The notes: generated by a model not told the origin, from the letters alone. A stretch of DNA of 64,000 bases from CALKXV01 sp964632495 (GCA_964632495.1 CAZWDS010000006.1:12541-76540), one strand, 5' to 3'. Counted from the stretch's first letter, positions 26,550 to 35,539 are shown. Numbers and translations are program-made.

Positions 26550-27401
26550 CTAAGCCAATCTGGTCAAAAGAACCTCTGCCGTGACCAGCACCGGATTACC
26601 TAAGTGGCTTAACCGTCCCGTCATCACATTGCCCCCATCCACTCCGACGATCGCAATGTCTGCTCCGGGAGTTTCCCCCACCTTGGGTGTCGTTTCGGCT
26701 TCAAGGATCAGAAATTCCGTTGCAAAACTGTCCAGAGTGCGACCATCTTCGAAGTCTGCGCCGATAAGGCTGCCCAATCCCTGTACCTTTGCCCTTTGCC
26801 ATCCAAGCGTGGCGCAAGATTGGGCCAGCGCTTCGGCAAACTCGGTGTTCGGCAGGATCCGCAATACCGCCGCGTCTGCGTCTTGAGATTTGCCGACGGA
26901 CCTTGGTTGGAAAATCGAAAACCCCGTTTCCGCGTCAGGTCGCCGGTCAAAATGCGCATCCTGCGTAGCATAACCATGCGCGGTGACATCCGTGGTCAAG
27001 ATCGTTTGCTCGGGCAAAATGTGGCCAAGGCGAACAGGCGCATCAGGCGCACGCCAAAGCCCGTGACCATGTAGAAAACTCTCGCCACCAAACTGCCCGA
27101 CCGTAAAACCAATACGATCAATCACCGCCGGCGCGGGCAAGTCGTGACGGTCCGAGTACCAGACGATGGTATGCTCGGTGGGTTGGTCACTTGGTAAAAC
27201 ATAGCTCAGATGATCGACCGATGCGTCAGCGAACTCGATCCAAGCCCCAACCAAACCCGCCTGTTTCATCGCATTTGCAATCGCCCTGTCCAACGGAATA
27301 CCCGCAGCCAAAGTCAGCGAAATGGGCTGGGTCTGGGTGGGATGAAGATCAATCGTCTTTCCCGATGCTGGCCCCGGATGGAGTGCAACTTTCACGGTCA
27401 C
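26550..27401 (-). CDS. Tandem PPC/DUF296 domain protein
   Basis: The 283-residue protein holds two copies of the PPC (DUF296) fold. The first, about residues 25-140, has 'LTLAAGIPLDRAIANAMKQAGLVGAWIEF' and 'GESFLHGHGLW'; the second, about 180-283, has 'LPNTEFAEALAQSCATLGWQRAKVQGLGSL'. PPC proteins form trimers and bind metal at a His-rich site; their role in bacteria is not established. The gene overlaps the acyl-CoA ligase stop by four bases, so it is co-translated with it and probably serves the same pathway. Confidence 0.75.
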   Translation of the reverse strand: MTVKVALHPGPASGKTIDLHPTQTQPISLTLAAGIPLDRAIANAMKQAGLVGAWIEFADASVDHLSYVLPSDQPTEHTIVWYSDRHDLPAPAVIDRIGFTVGQFGGESFLHGHGLWRAPDAPVRLGHILPEQTILTTDVTAHGYATQDAHFDRRPDAETGFSIFQPRSVGKSQDADAAVLRILPNTEFAEALAQSCATLGWQRAKVQGLGSLIGADFEDGRTLDSFATEFLILEAETTPKVGETPGADIAIVGVDGGNVMTGRLSHLGNPVLVTAEVLLTRLA

Positions 27402-28948
27402 GTCTCTTCGCGATCGGCCATCAGACGTTCCAATTCGTCACGGATCAACCGTTTGGCCAGTTTGCCGTAGCCAGACTTGGGGATTTCCTCCCAGAAATGG
27501 AAGGCACGCGGTATTTTATAGCTGGCCAGCGTTGCACGAAGATGGGCATCCAACTCGGCGGGCGTCACGGTTTGACCGGGCTCTAACGTGCTGACAGCCA
27601 CACCGATTTCGCCCCATTTTGGATCGGGCATGCCGAAAACAGCCGTCTCAGAGATCGCCGGGTGTTGCAGGATTTTCTCTTCAATCTCGCGGGGATAGAT
27701 GTTTGAGCCGCCCGAAATATACATGTCCGACGCGCGCCCCGTGATATAGACGAACCCCTCGGCGTCGATATGCCCAAGGTCGCCTGTGCGGAACCAGCCG
27801 TTGCGAAAGCTCTTTTCGTTGGCCTCTGGGTTGTTCCAGTAGCCCGCAAAAACCGCAGGCCCTGTGACGCAGATTTCACCGCTTTGGCCCGGGTCGCATT
27901 CGGCCCCCGCATCGTCCTGGATTTGCACCTGCATGCCCGTGCGCGGATAGCCGCAAGTGCCGGTGCGAAAATCGTCACCTGTGGAATGATCGGCTGGCGG
28001 CAAAACGGTGATCGCGCCTGTCACCTCACCCAAGCCAAAGTACTGCACCAACACCGGCCCCAGCGTGTCCAAGGCGCGGATTTGATCCGTCCGGTACATC
28101 GGTGCGCCTGCATAGATAATGTGACGCAGGCTGCTGTGGTCGTAGGTTGTCACTTCCGGCGCTTCGACCATCAGCTTCAGGATCGTCGGAACCGTGAAGA
28201 TGTTCGTCACACGCCACTTTTCGATCAGCGACCAAATCTCATTCGTGTCGAATTTGGGCGCGGTGGTCAGAATGGTCGGCGCGCCTTTCGCCACCATCAG
28301 CAGTTGGTGCATCCCCGCCCCATGGGACAGAGGCGCAACCACCAAAGAGGCATCTTCATGGGTCGTGCCCGGCACAAGATCGGCCAGATGGTTGTTGATC
28401 ACGAACCCAAGCTGACCATGGGTCAGCACCGCCGCCTTGGGTCGCCCGGTGGTGCCGGATGTGAAAAAGAACCAACAGGGATCGTCTCGGTCAACATCTG
28501 CAAGGTCAGGGGCGTCACCCATGAAAGCCGCCATCAGATCATCAATGTCAGGGCCAAAATCAGCTTGGCCAATTGCGATGCGGGTTTCAATATCCGGTGC
28601 TTCAATCACGGCATGATCCGGGAAATCCGCATGGCAGATCAGCACCTTGGCCCCCGAAAGCTCGGCCATCCAAGCCAGATCATCAGGTGCGCCGCGAAAG
28701 TTCGCAGGCACCCAGATCGCGCCCAGCCGCAAACAGGCAAAGAAGCTTTCATACATCTGGTTGCAGTTCTGCGCCTGCACCAGAACGCGGTCGCCTTTGG
28801 TGACACTCGCATGGGACGCCAAGACCCCGGCCATGCGTTTTACGCGCTCGTCAAACGCCGCCCAGTCCCAAACGTTATCTCCCCAAATAAACGCTGGTCT
28901 ATCGCCAAGCCGCCGCGCCTGCTGCTCGACCAGATGGGCAAGGTTCAT
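27398..28948 (-). CDS. AMP-forming acyl-CoA synthetase
   Basis: The 516-residue protein is an ANL-superfamily ligase. Core motifs are visible: 'FFTSGTTGRPKAAVLTHG' (P-loop), 'YFGLGEVTGAITVLP', 'GWFRTGDLGHIDAEGFVYITGR' and 'KSGYGKLAKRLIRDEL' with the C-terminal catalytic Lys. It activates a carboxylic acid to its CoA thioester with ATP. ATG at 28948 is preferred, as the longer frame would overlap the thiolase gene. Order thiolase, ligase, PPC protein suggests CoA activation and thiolytic handling of an acid, perhaps imported by the TAXI-TRAP system. Confidence 0.92.
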   Translation of the reverse strand: MNLAHLVEQQARRLGDRPAFIWGDNVWDWAAFDERVKRMAGVLASHASVTKGDRVLVQAQNCNQMYESFFACLRLGAIWVPANFRGAPDDLAWMAELSGAKVLICHADFPDHAVIEAPDIETRIAIGQADFGPDIDDLMAAFMGDAPDLADVDRDDPCWFFFTSGTTGRPKAAVLTHGQLGFVINNHLADLVPGTTHEDASLVVAPLSHGAGMHQLLMVAKGAPTILTTAPKFDTNEIWSLIEKWRVTNIFTVPTILKLMVEAPEVTTYDHSSLRHIIYAGAPMYRTDQIRALDTLGPVLVQYFGLGEVTGAITVLPPADHSTGDDFRTGTCGYPRTGMQVQIQDDAGAECDPGQSGEICVTGPAVFAGYWNNPEANEKSFRNGWFRTGDLGHIDAEGFVYITGRASDMYISGGSNIYPREIEEKILQHPAISETAVFGMPDPKWGEIGVAVSTLEPGQTVTPAELDAHLRATLASYKIPRAFHFWEEIPKSGYGKLAKRLIRDELERLMADREET

Positions 28949-28989
28949 CGTCCGTGTGGACCATGGGGCCAGCGCCGTCTTGGACGACC

Positions 28990-30168
28990 TCACGCAATAC
29001 GTTCCAGAATTGAACAATAGTTTGCCACGGCGGCACCGCCCATGTTGAATACACCGCCCAGCTTGGGCGCGTCCAATTGCATGTCGCCCGCCTCGCCGGC
29101 AAGCTGCATCGCGGCCATCACATGCATCGACACACCCGTGGCCCCAATCGGATGTCCTTTGGATTTCAACCCGCCAGACACATTGACTGGCAGCTTGCCA
29201 TCTTTGGCCGTAATCCCCTCGCGAATGACTTTCCAGCCTTCGCCTTGGGGCGCCAAACCCATGGCTTCGTATTCGATCATCTCGGCGATTGTGAAGCAGT
29301 CGTGCGTCTCAACAAAGCTCAGATCATCCAGCGTCACACCGGCCTCGTCCGTAGCCCCGGCCCACGCCCGGCGTGCGCCGCCAAATTCTGTGGGATCACG
29401 GCGGGACAAGGGCAGCACATCATTGGCATGTTGGCGGCCGCGAAACGCAATCGCCCGCGACAACGTGGCCGCGGTTTCGCGGTCGGCTACGATCAAGGCG
29501 GCCGCCCCGTCTGACACCAGCGAGCAATCGGTCCGCCGCAAAGGCCCCGACACAATCGGATTGCGATCCGACACAGTGCTGCAAAACGCCATCCCCAAGT
29601 CCTTGCGCATATGGGCAAACGGGTTGTCCATGCCATTGGCGTGGTTCTTCGCCGCGATCATAGCCAACTCTTCGGAGCGATCTCCAAAGCGCTGAAAGTA
29701 GTTGTTGGCGATCTGACCGAAAATACCGGCGAACCCGGCAGGGTGCCCCGCCTCTTCTTTGCGGTAACAGGCCGACAACAACACTTCGCCCACCTCGGGA
29801 CCCGGCGTTGCCGTCATCTTTTCTGCACCGATCACCAAGGCGACACGCGCCCGGCCCGCCTCGATCGCATCCAAAGCGCAATACAAAGCAGCCGACCCTG
29901 TGGCGCAGGCGTTTTCCATACGGACAGCAGGCGTTTGCTCCAGCCCTGGAATGGCGACCGACGGCAGCGCACCTTCGAAGCTTTGCTTGGACAATCCAGC
30001 GTTCAGCACGCCAACGGTGACATAATCGACATCGCTGGCGGTCACGCCCGCATGATCCAGCGCGGACTGCCCGACATCTGTCATCAAGCTTTCCACATCT
30101 TCATGGGCCGATTTGCCGAACTGACTGTGAGACCAGCCCACGATGACCGCGCCATTGTCCGTCTTCAT
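28990..30168 (-). CDS. Thiolase family protein (SCP2/acetyl-CoA acetyltransferase type)
   Basis: The 392-residue protein has the thiolase fold with the catalytic Cys in 'ENACATGSAALYCALDAI', a His in 'VETHDCFTIAEM' and the C-terminal 'SKGHPIGATGVSMHV'. The single N-terminal Cys and the HDCF motif place it near SCP2-thiolases rather than PhaA or FadA. The start at 30168 is supported by AGGAACGGGACA just upstream. A longer frame runs upstream through an 18-base tandem repeat, but it lacks a ribosome site. Confidence 0.9.
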   Translation of the reverse strand: MKTDNGAVIVGWSHSQFGKSAHEDVESLMTDVGQSALDHAGVTASDVDYVTVGVLNAGLSKQSFEGALPSVAIPGLEQTPAVRMENACATGSAALYCALDAIEAGRARVALVIGAEKMTATPGPEVGEVLLSACYRKEEAGHPAGFAGIFGQIANNYFQRFGDRSEELAMIAAKNHANGMDNPFAHMRKDLGMAFCSTVSDRNPIVSGPLRRTDCSLVSDGAAALIVADRETAATLSRAIAFRGRQHANDVLPLSRRDPTEFGGARRAWAGATDEAGVTLDDLSFVETHDCFTIAEMIEYEAMGLAPQGEGWKVIREGITAKDGKLPVNVSGGLKSKGHPIGATGVSMHVMAAMQLAGEAGDMQLDAPKLGGVFNMGGAAVANYCSILERIA

Positions 30169-30277
30169 TGTCCCGTTCCTCTCTTCAAAACACGCTATGG
30201 GTCGATCTTTGGTTTCGCCCCACGCCCGCAACATCTTGCAAACGGCATTCTGCGGCAGACACCCCGTCTCGACAACC

Positions 30278-30331
30278 CACAAGAGCGTGCTTGGCCACAA
30301 GAGCGTGCTTGGCCACAAGAGCGTGCTTGGC
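30278..30331. repeat. Three perfect tandem copies of an 18-base unit
   Basis: CACAAGAGCGTGCTTGGC is repeated three times without mismatch. It begins 110 bases upstream of the thiolase start. Perfect identity implies recent expansion by slippage. Confidence 0.95.
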
Positions 30332-30432
30332 ACGCAAAACCAATCGCTCTTAGAATTTTGGATGACCTGATAAAAGACTCTGGCACGGCGACCATTTGGA
30401 ACGTTGTACCCCAAATAGGCAGCCGGTTGCTT

Positions 30433-30454
30433 GCTGGCAGCCGAAGCCGCCAGC
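30433..30454 (-). other. UUCG-tetraloop hairpin after the TAXI gene
   Basis: On the minus strand GCTGGCGGC-TTCG-GCTGCCAGC forms a nine-pair stem with one G-U pair and a UUCG loop, 20 bases past the TAXI stop. There is no T run, so it is more likely an mRNA-stabilising end than a terminator. Confidence 0.55.
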
Positions 30455-30474
30455 GAGATTTTCAAAGGAGCGGA

Positions 30475-31398
30475 TCACTTCACCCCGAAGTACTTCGCCG
30501 CACCCGGATGCAGCTCGATCGGCAGGCTTAACGATTGTTCTGGCACGATCTTGGCCGCCAGTGCATTTTCCGAAATCAACGCGTCAAGGTTCCCATAGAT
30601 CGCTTCCGCCAGCTTTTCGACAAGTGCCTCATCCATATCAGCATGGGCAATCAGCAGATTTGGCGATCCAATCACGGTAATGGCTTCAGCCGAACCATAG
30701 ATATCGGCGGGCACTTCCAGCTGTGTGTAATAGGGGAAAGTCTCGACCAGTTCGGTCATCTTCGCACCACCCAATTGGATGAATTGCAGATCATTCGAGG
30801 CCGCAATCTGCGACACAGCGCCCGTCGGGAACCCCGCAAGCGCGAAAGACGCATCCACGTTTCCGTCCGCCAATTGGCTCATGCCGTCGGCATAGGACAG
30901 GAAGCTTGGCGTGATGTCGTCCATGCTCATGTCGTAAAGCTTGAACAGGTTGCGCATCAAACTCAGTGTCCCACCACCGGCAGGCCCCACGGCAACGGTG
31001 CGCCCTTTCAAGTCTTCAATCGATTCAATCCCCGAGCCCGGCAGCGTGACCATGTGCAGCACGCTTGAGTGCAACGCGCCAACGCCGCGAATATCCAAAG
31101 CTTCTTTGTAAGGCCCTTTACCGCCCGCGGCGAGAAACGAAAGACTGGCCGGTGCAAGCGCCAAATCAACTTCGCCCGATGCCACAAGACGCGGGTTTTC
31201 AAGACCGCCACCGGTGACGATCGGCACCATGGTATAACCTTCGGCAAAGTTACTGACGTTGGCACTCAACGCCTGACCCATCGGATAATAGGCACCGCCA
31301 AGGCTGGCCGTTCCGATCCGAAGTTCCTGTTGAGCAACCGCGGCTTGCGACGACAACGCGACCGCCACCACAGCCATTAGTTTCGTGAGTTTATTCAT
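30475..31398 (-). CDS. TAXI family TRAP transporter substrate-binding protein
   Basis: The 307-residue protein has a signal peptide ending 'AAVAQQ' near residue 24 and a TAXI domain beginning 'LRIGTASLGGAYYPMGQALSANV', with 'KGRTVAVGPAGGGTLSL' near residue 125. TAXI binding proteins work with fused DctQM permeases. The matching permease is at 33659, separated by three other genes, which is a split arrangement. A GGGAGG ribosome site supports the start at 31398. Motif 2 site 3 lies about 70 bases upstream. Confidence 0.93.
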   Translation of the reverse strand: MNKLTKLMAVVAVALSSQAAVAQQELRIGTASLGGAYYPMGQALSANVSNFAEGYTMVPIVTGGGLENPRLVASGEVDLALAPASLSFLAAGGKGPYKEALDIRGVGALHSSVLHMVTLPGSGIESIEDLKGRTVAVGPAGGGTLSLMRNLFKLYDMSMDDITPSFLSYADGMSQLADGNVDASFALAGFPTGAVSQIAASNDLQFIQLGGAKMTELVETFPYYTQLEVPADIYGSAEAITVIGSPNLLIAHADMDEALVEKLAEAIYGNLDALISENALAAKIVPEQSLSLPIELHPGAAKYFGVK

Positions 31399-31469
31399 GT
31401 TGAACCTCCCTGTTCCGCCAGAAGCGCGTTGTGAACCCAAGGTCGACACGCGCACCCAACAGCTTCACT

Positions 31470-31485
31470 ATATCGATATTTTTAA
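31470..31485. promoter_or_regulatory. Candidate operator, motif 2 site 3
   Basis: ATATCGATATTTTTA with the core ATCGAT at 31472-31477 lies between the TAXI gene and the divergent GST gene. It is the most symmetrical half of the four motif 2 sites (ATATCGATAT). Confidence 0.5.
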
Positions 31486-31584
31486 ATCTCACAACATTTT
31501 GGCGATTTTTGCATGACCCACGAACACCTGCTAGCAAGGCAAAGTACCACCATCGCCCGGTCTTCAAGAGGTCTCTGTCATCCC

Positions 31585-32352
31585 ATGCTCACACTCTACC
31601 ACGCCAACCATTCCACCTGCAGTCAGAAAGTCCGCCTTTCTCTTGCGGAAAAGAGCCTCGATTGGGAAAGCCGTCTGGTCAATCTGTCGACAAACGAGCA
31701 TCTGACGCCCGAGTATCTGGCGCTTAATCCAAACGGCGTTGTACCAACGCTGGTCCACGACGGAGCGGTCATCCGCGATTCCGGCGTGATCTGCGAATAT
31801 CTGGAAGAGGCCTTTCCCGAACGCCCCTTGATGCCATCTGACCCCATAGCGCGCGCCGAAATGCGGGCATGGATCCGGTACCTAGACGAGGTGCCAACGC
31901 CAGCGGTGCGCGTGCCCTCGTTCAACATGGCGTTCTTGCCGCGCTATGACGGGTTGGACGACGACGCCTTTCAGGCCGAAGAGGCCGACATTCGACCCCT
32001 TAGAAAGCACTTTTACGAAAAGATGGGCCGCAAGGGCTTTGATGATGGCGAAGTTGACGCTGCGATGGAACAGCTTCAGGCCACCATTGACCGGATGGAA
32101 ACTGCGCTTAGACATCAGCCGTGGTTGTCGGGCGACGACGTTGGCCTCGCCGATTTCATCGCGGCCCCGTTGATGGATCGGATGGATGATTTGGGGTTTG
32201 CGAATATGTGGGAAGCCGGGTCGCCGAATTTCACCAATTGGTTTCAACGGCTGCGCAACCGTGCGTCCTTTGCCACAGCCTTTTATCCGAAAGCGCGACT
32301 GTCCGAATTCTTGCCGATCGGGCCGCTCCGCCGCGAAACCGCACCGTCATAA
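31585..32352 (+). CDS. Glutathione S-transferase family protein
   Basis: The 255-residue protein has the thioredoxin-like N-terminal domain ('LYHANHSTCSQKVRLSLAEK', cis-Pro in 'NGVVPTL', 'DSGVICEYLEEAF') and the all-helical C-terminal domain with 'LADFIAAPLMDRM'. It probably conjugates or isomerises an electrophile with glutathione. ATG at 31585 fits the family N-terminus; the longer frame adds 24 unrelated residues. It converges on the TauE-type gene with a six-base overlap. Confidence 0.9.
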   Translation: MLTLYHANHSTCSQKVRLSLAEKSLDWESRLVNLSTNEHLTPEYLALNPNGVVPTLVHDGAVIRDSGVICEYLEEAFPERPLMPSDPIARAEMRAWIRYLDEVPTPAVRVPSFNMAFLPRYDGLDDDAFQAEEADIRPLRKHFYEKMGRKGFDDGEVDAAMEQLQATIDRMETALRHQPWLSGDDVGLADFIAAPLMDRMDDLGFANMWEAGSPNFTNWFQRLRNRASFATAFYPKARLSEFLPIGPLRRETAPS

Positions 32353-33099
32353 AAAATTCTGGGCCAGAAGGCGCAAGGCCAGAAGCGTCAGAACCGCGAC
32401 GATAATGCGATCAAAGGCGATCTTTGACATGCGCCGCCCGATAAACTCACCCGCAACCATGCCAAGAAGCAATGGTACCAACGCCAGCGTGCCATAGCCG
32501 AACCTCTCCCACGTCATAATGCCAAGCGCGATCTGGACCGGGAATTGGGTCAGCGTCATGGCGAAAAAGAAAAGCGACATGGTGAAAATGAATTGCGGTC
32601 GGGGTAATCCGACAGCGTTCATGAAGGTGATTGCGACCGGGCCGGACAATCCGATGGCCCCCTGGAATACACCGCCAACAGCTCCGACTGGCACAACGGT
32701 TTTCCGCACCGTTTCCCAATCCAATGACCATGTCGGGTTTGTCAGGCGAAACGCCACATAGACCAGAACAACACAGGCAACCGTGGTGGTCAAAAAATCA
32801 CTTGGTAGCCCGGCCAAGGCAAAGGTTCCTATTGCGGCCCCGACCATTCCAGCCAAGGCAAACCCAAAAGCGATTTTGCGATCTGGAATGTCTTTGCGGT
32901 ATCGAAAAGTCTGCCAAGCGTTTGAAACAATGTTGGGCACCAGAAAAACCGCGACGGCGAACGACACATCGAACATCACCGCCATGATCGGGATGGCAAA
33001 AAACGGCGCCCCGACCCCGGTCGCCCCTTTTAAGATGCCGCCCAGCCCGAAGGCCACGAAAACCAATAGAAGGTCAGGCGAGAGAAGCTGATCCAGAAT
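32347..33099 (-). CDS. TauE/SafE family sulfite or organosulfur exporter, non-ATG start
   Basis: The protein has about eight membrane segments and the family repeat motif 'GLGGILKGATGVGAPFFAIP' near the N-terminus and 'GGVFQGAIGLSGPVAI' in the middle, so it is a TSUP-family transporter. No ATG is available. TTG at 33066 would cut into the first membrane segment. The frame extends as 'LDQLLSPDLLL' to ATT at 33097-33099 or CTG at 33094-33096, just behind a GGCGAGGA ribosome site at the end of the cupin gene. I placed the start at 33099 (250 residues). Confidence 0.75.
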   Translation of the reverse strand: MLDQLLSPDLLLVFVAFGLGGILKGATGVGAPFFAIPIMAVMFDVSFAVAVFLVPNIVSNAWQTFRYRKDIPDRKIAFGFALAGMVGAAIGTFALAGLPSDFLTTTVACVVLVYVAFRLTNPTWSLDWETVRKTVVPVGAVGGVFQGAIGLSGPVAITFMNAVGLPRPQFIFTMSLFFFAMTLTQFPVQIALGIMTWERFGYGTLALVPLLLGMVAGEFIGRRMSKIAFDRIIVAVLTLLALRLLAQNFL

Positions 33100-33102
33100 A
33101 AG

Positions 33103-33642
33103 TTAATCCTCGCCTTTCACGGCGTCGTTCAGGACAAACATAATCATGCAAGGTTCGGTGCCCCGGTTGGACCAGGCGTGGTTCGTCCCCTGCTGGATGA
33201 TCACGTCGCCTGCCGTCAGGTGAATGTCTTCTTCGTCCATCAGCATGTAAATCTCGCCGCTCAGCACGATCGAGTAATCAAGACTGTCCGTGCGGTGCAT
33301 AAAGGGATGGCGCGCATCCTGAACCACATTGGCCCCTGCCCCCATTTCTGCGAAAGCCGAGGGGCCGTCAAGCGTGGCCAGAACCTCGGGGTCTTCGGGG
33401 TCAAACTGCACAACGCGAAACACCGCGCCGTTCTTGGGCGGATGCAGGATCAAGGGGCCGGTGACGGGATCGTCGTGGCTTTCCATAGGCGCGGGCGATT
33501 GGCCGTGCTGCCAAAAGTTCGTCAAGGTCACACCGGGCCGGTTGGGACGTTGCAGGATGCAAGAGGCCTCGTCGTCCATAATGACTTTCGCCACGCCATT
33601 TTCGTCATGGCCCGTGACCACACGTCTGAATGTTCTCGCCAC
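33103..33642 (-). CDS. Cupin domain-containing protein
   Basis: The 179-residue protein has a C-terminal cupin with 'HRTDSLDYSIVLSGEIYMLMDEED' (motif 1) and 'GDVIIQQGTNHAWSNRG' (motif 2), supplying His and Glu ligands for one metal. The N-terminal 90 residues form an extra domain seen in cupins near aromatic and terpenoid catabolic genes. It lies between the TAXI permease and the exporter on one strand, with gaps of 16 and 3 bases, so the three form an operon. Confidence 0.85.
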   Translation of the reverse strand: MARTFRRVVTGHDENGVAKVIMDDEASCILQRPNRPGVTLTNFWQHGQSPAPMESHDDPVTGPLILHPPKNGAVFRVVQFDPEDPEVLATLDGPSAFAEMGAGANVVQDARHPFMHRTDSLDYSIVLSGEIYMLMDEEDIHLTAGDVIIQQGTNHAWSNRGTEPCMIMFVLNDAVKGED

Positions 33643-33658
33643 TTGTCTTCTCCCAGTT

Positions 33659-35539
33659 TCAGGACCTTTGTTCAGCAGTTAAGCGAGCCTGCCCCGTCGC
33701 AAGCACCGCCGCAATGCCAGCCAGCCCAACAAGATCGCTTAGCCACCATTGATGCAAAAGCGCAAGACCAGCCAACGCAGCCACAACACGCATGCCTCCC
33801 GTCAAAGGCGCCCGCGCAAACCCGATCACAGCGGCGGCGATGCCGAACACGCCAAGCGATCCGCTGGCGATGGCCAAAGCAATGCTTGCAATGCCACCGG
33901 ACAAAAGCAAGCCGGGTCCGAAGACGAACATGAACGGCAGGATGTAACAAGTCACCCCATAGGCAAACGCCGTCCAGCCCACACGGTTGATATCCGCCTT
34001 GGCAATCCCCGCCGCCACATAGGACGCCAATGCCACAGGCGGCGTAATGGTCGACACGCATCCGTAAAAGAAGACAAACAAATGCGCCGTCAAAAGCGGC
34101 AGGCCCATCTTCGCCAACGCGGGCGCCACCACGGTGGCCAGCACCAAATAAGCCGCCGTTGTCGGCAGCCCCATCCCAAGCACAATCGCCGTCAGCATCG
34201 TCAGGATCAGCGCAATCAACAGATACCCGCCCGAGGCGGCAACGATCAGACCGGAAATCTTAGACCCCAGTCCGGTGATCCCCAACGTACCCGCAATGAT
34301 CCCCGCCGCCGCACAAGCCGCCGCAATAGGCACAACAGCCTTCGCACCTTCGGTGATCGCCTTGGCCGATTTGGAAACAAGCTCAACGTTGATGCGGCGC
34401 GTCCAAACAATGTGGCACGCCAGCAAAACAAGGATCGAATAGAACGAAGCCTTGAACGGCGAATATCCGTTCAACATCATCACGATCAACGTCCCAAAGG
34501 GAATGATGAATTGACCACCCTTCAAAAGGATCATCCAAATAGATTCATCGTCGTCAACAGCCACTTCAGAGGGTTTCAACCCGCTTTTCGCCGCCTGCAA
34601 ATGCACAACGAAAAACAAGGACGCAAAGAACAACAACGCCGGAACAATCGCCGCCTTCATAATGTTGGAATAGGGTGTGCCAACGATCTCGGCCATGATG
34701 AAGGCAGCAGCCCCCATGACCGGCGGCATGATCTGCCCGCCAGTTGAAACGACAGCCTCGATCGCGCCAGCCTGATGGGGCTGATAGCCTTCCTTCTTCA
34801 TCATCGGGATCGTCAACGTGCCGGTCACCGCCACATTGCCCGCAGCCGACCCCGAGATCATGCCCAACAGCGTAGAAAAAATCACGGCTGTCTTGGCCCC
34901 TGCCGCGCGCATCCCGCGGGTCAACCGCGAGGCAAGGCGGAAAAAGAAATCCCCGGCCCCAAAGTTCGACAGGAACGCACCATAGATCGAGAACAGCACG
35001 ATGTAAGTCGCGGATACTCCCAGCGGGATCCCAAAGACGCCTTGGCTGGTGGTCGTCAGAAACTCGGACATGCGCGTCAGGCTATAGCCGCGCCCGTACA
35101 GAACGCCGGGCAAGTAAGGCGAATAGAAAGGATAGGTGAAAAAGATCAGGCAAATGATCGCGAGGATAAGCCCGACCCCACGCCGCGCAGCCTCTAACAC
35201 AAGCAGCAAAATGACGATGCCGACCCATGTATCCATTGCGACGGTCTCACCACCGCTCAGCGCAATGTCTTTCCAGCGGGACATCAAGTAAAGGCAGGCC
35301 GCCGTACTGATGACAATCAGGCCAAGACGCAGAAATTTATCCGCTGTTGAATCTTCCATCCGTTTTAGCGTCGCGCGCGTCAGAAACAGCAGCGCAAACA
35401 TCATCATGAGATGGAAAATGCGAATGTCGCGCGTCGACAGGACAAACAATCCCGAGACATTCAACAAATGAAAGCTGCCGATCAGAAACGCCACAAGCGT
35501 AGCGCCATGTTCGAACAGCTTGTTAAGCGTCGCGTTCAT
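33659..35539 (-). CDS. TRAP transporter fused 4TM/12TM permease (DctQM)
   Basis: The 626-residue protein has an N-terminal four-segment DctQ-like part (about 1-150) joined to a DctM part with 'TLLGMISGSAAGNVAVTGTLTIP', 'STGGQIMPPVMGAAAFIMAE' and 'LGMGLPTTAAYLV'. Fusion is the norm for TAXI-type TRAP systems. It heads the leftward permease-cupin-exporter operon. Its binding protein is at 30475 on the same strand. Motif 2 site 4 lies about 155 bases upstream. Confidence 0.94.
   Translation of the reverse strand: MNATLNKLFEHGATLVAFLIGSFHLLNVSGLFVLSTRDIRIFHLMMMFALLFLTRATLKRMEDSTADKFLRLGLIVISTAACLYLMSRWKDIALSGGETVAMDTWVGIVILLLVLEAARRGVGLILAIICLIFFTYPFYSPYLPGVLYGRGYSLTRMSEFLTTTSQGVFGIPLGVSATYIVLFSIYGAFLSNFGAGDFFFRLASRLTRGMRAAGAKTAVIFSTLLGMISGSAAGNVAVTGTLTIPMMKKEGYQPHQAGAIEAVVSTGGQIMPPVMGAAAFIMAEIVGTPYSNIMKAAIVPALLFFASLFFVVHLQAAKSGLKPSEVAVDDDESIWMILLKGGQFIIPFGTLIVMMLNGYSPFKASFYSILVLLACHIVWTRRINVELVSKSAKAITEGAKAVVPIAAACAAAGIIAGTLGITGLGSKISGLIVAASGGYLLIALILTMLTAIVLGMGLPTTAAYLVLATVVAPALAKMGLPLLTAHLFVFFYGCVSTITPPVALASYVAAGIAKADINRVGWTAFAYGVTCYILPFMFVFGPGLLLSGGIASIALAIASGSLGVFGIAAAVIGFARAPLTGGMRVVAALAGLALLHQWWLSDLVGLAGIAAVLATGQARLTAEQRS

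Larger units (their letters stand above)
30169..30474. other. 306-base gap with tandem repeat and UUCG hairpin
   Basis: The gap separates the TAXI binding-protein gene from the thiolase gene on the same strand. It contains a three-copy 18-base repeat (30278-30331) and a UUCG-capped hairpin (30433-30454). No gene is supported. Confidence 0.6.

Noticed and set aside
27770..29020. 416-residue open frame opposite the acyl-CoA ligase
   Set aside because: It mirrors the ligase codons, is rich in Arg, His and Gln, and has no ribosome site or recognisable domain, while the ligase on the other strand has all core motifs.
30278..30331. Possible CRISPR array
   Set aside because: The copies are contiguous with no spacers and no cas genes are near.
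30169..30465. N-terminal extension of the thiolase through the 18-base repeat
   Set aside because: The extension encodes a repeated TLLWPS unit unlike any thiolase; the ATG at 30168 has a strong ribosome site and the expected family length.
33749..34747. 332-residue frame opposite the TRAP fused permease
   Set aside because: The composition is dominated by Arg, His and Gln, typical of the antisense of a membrane protein gene.
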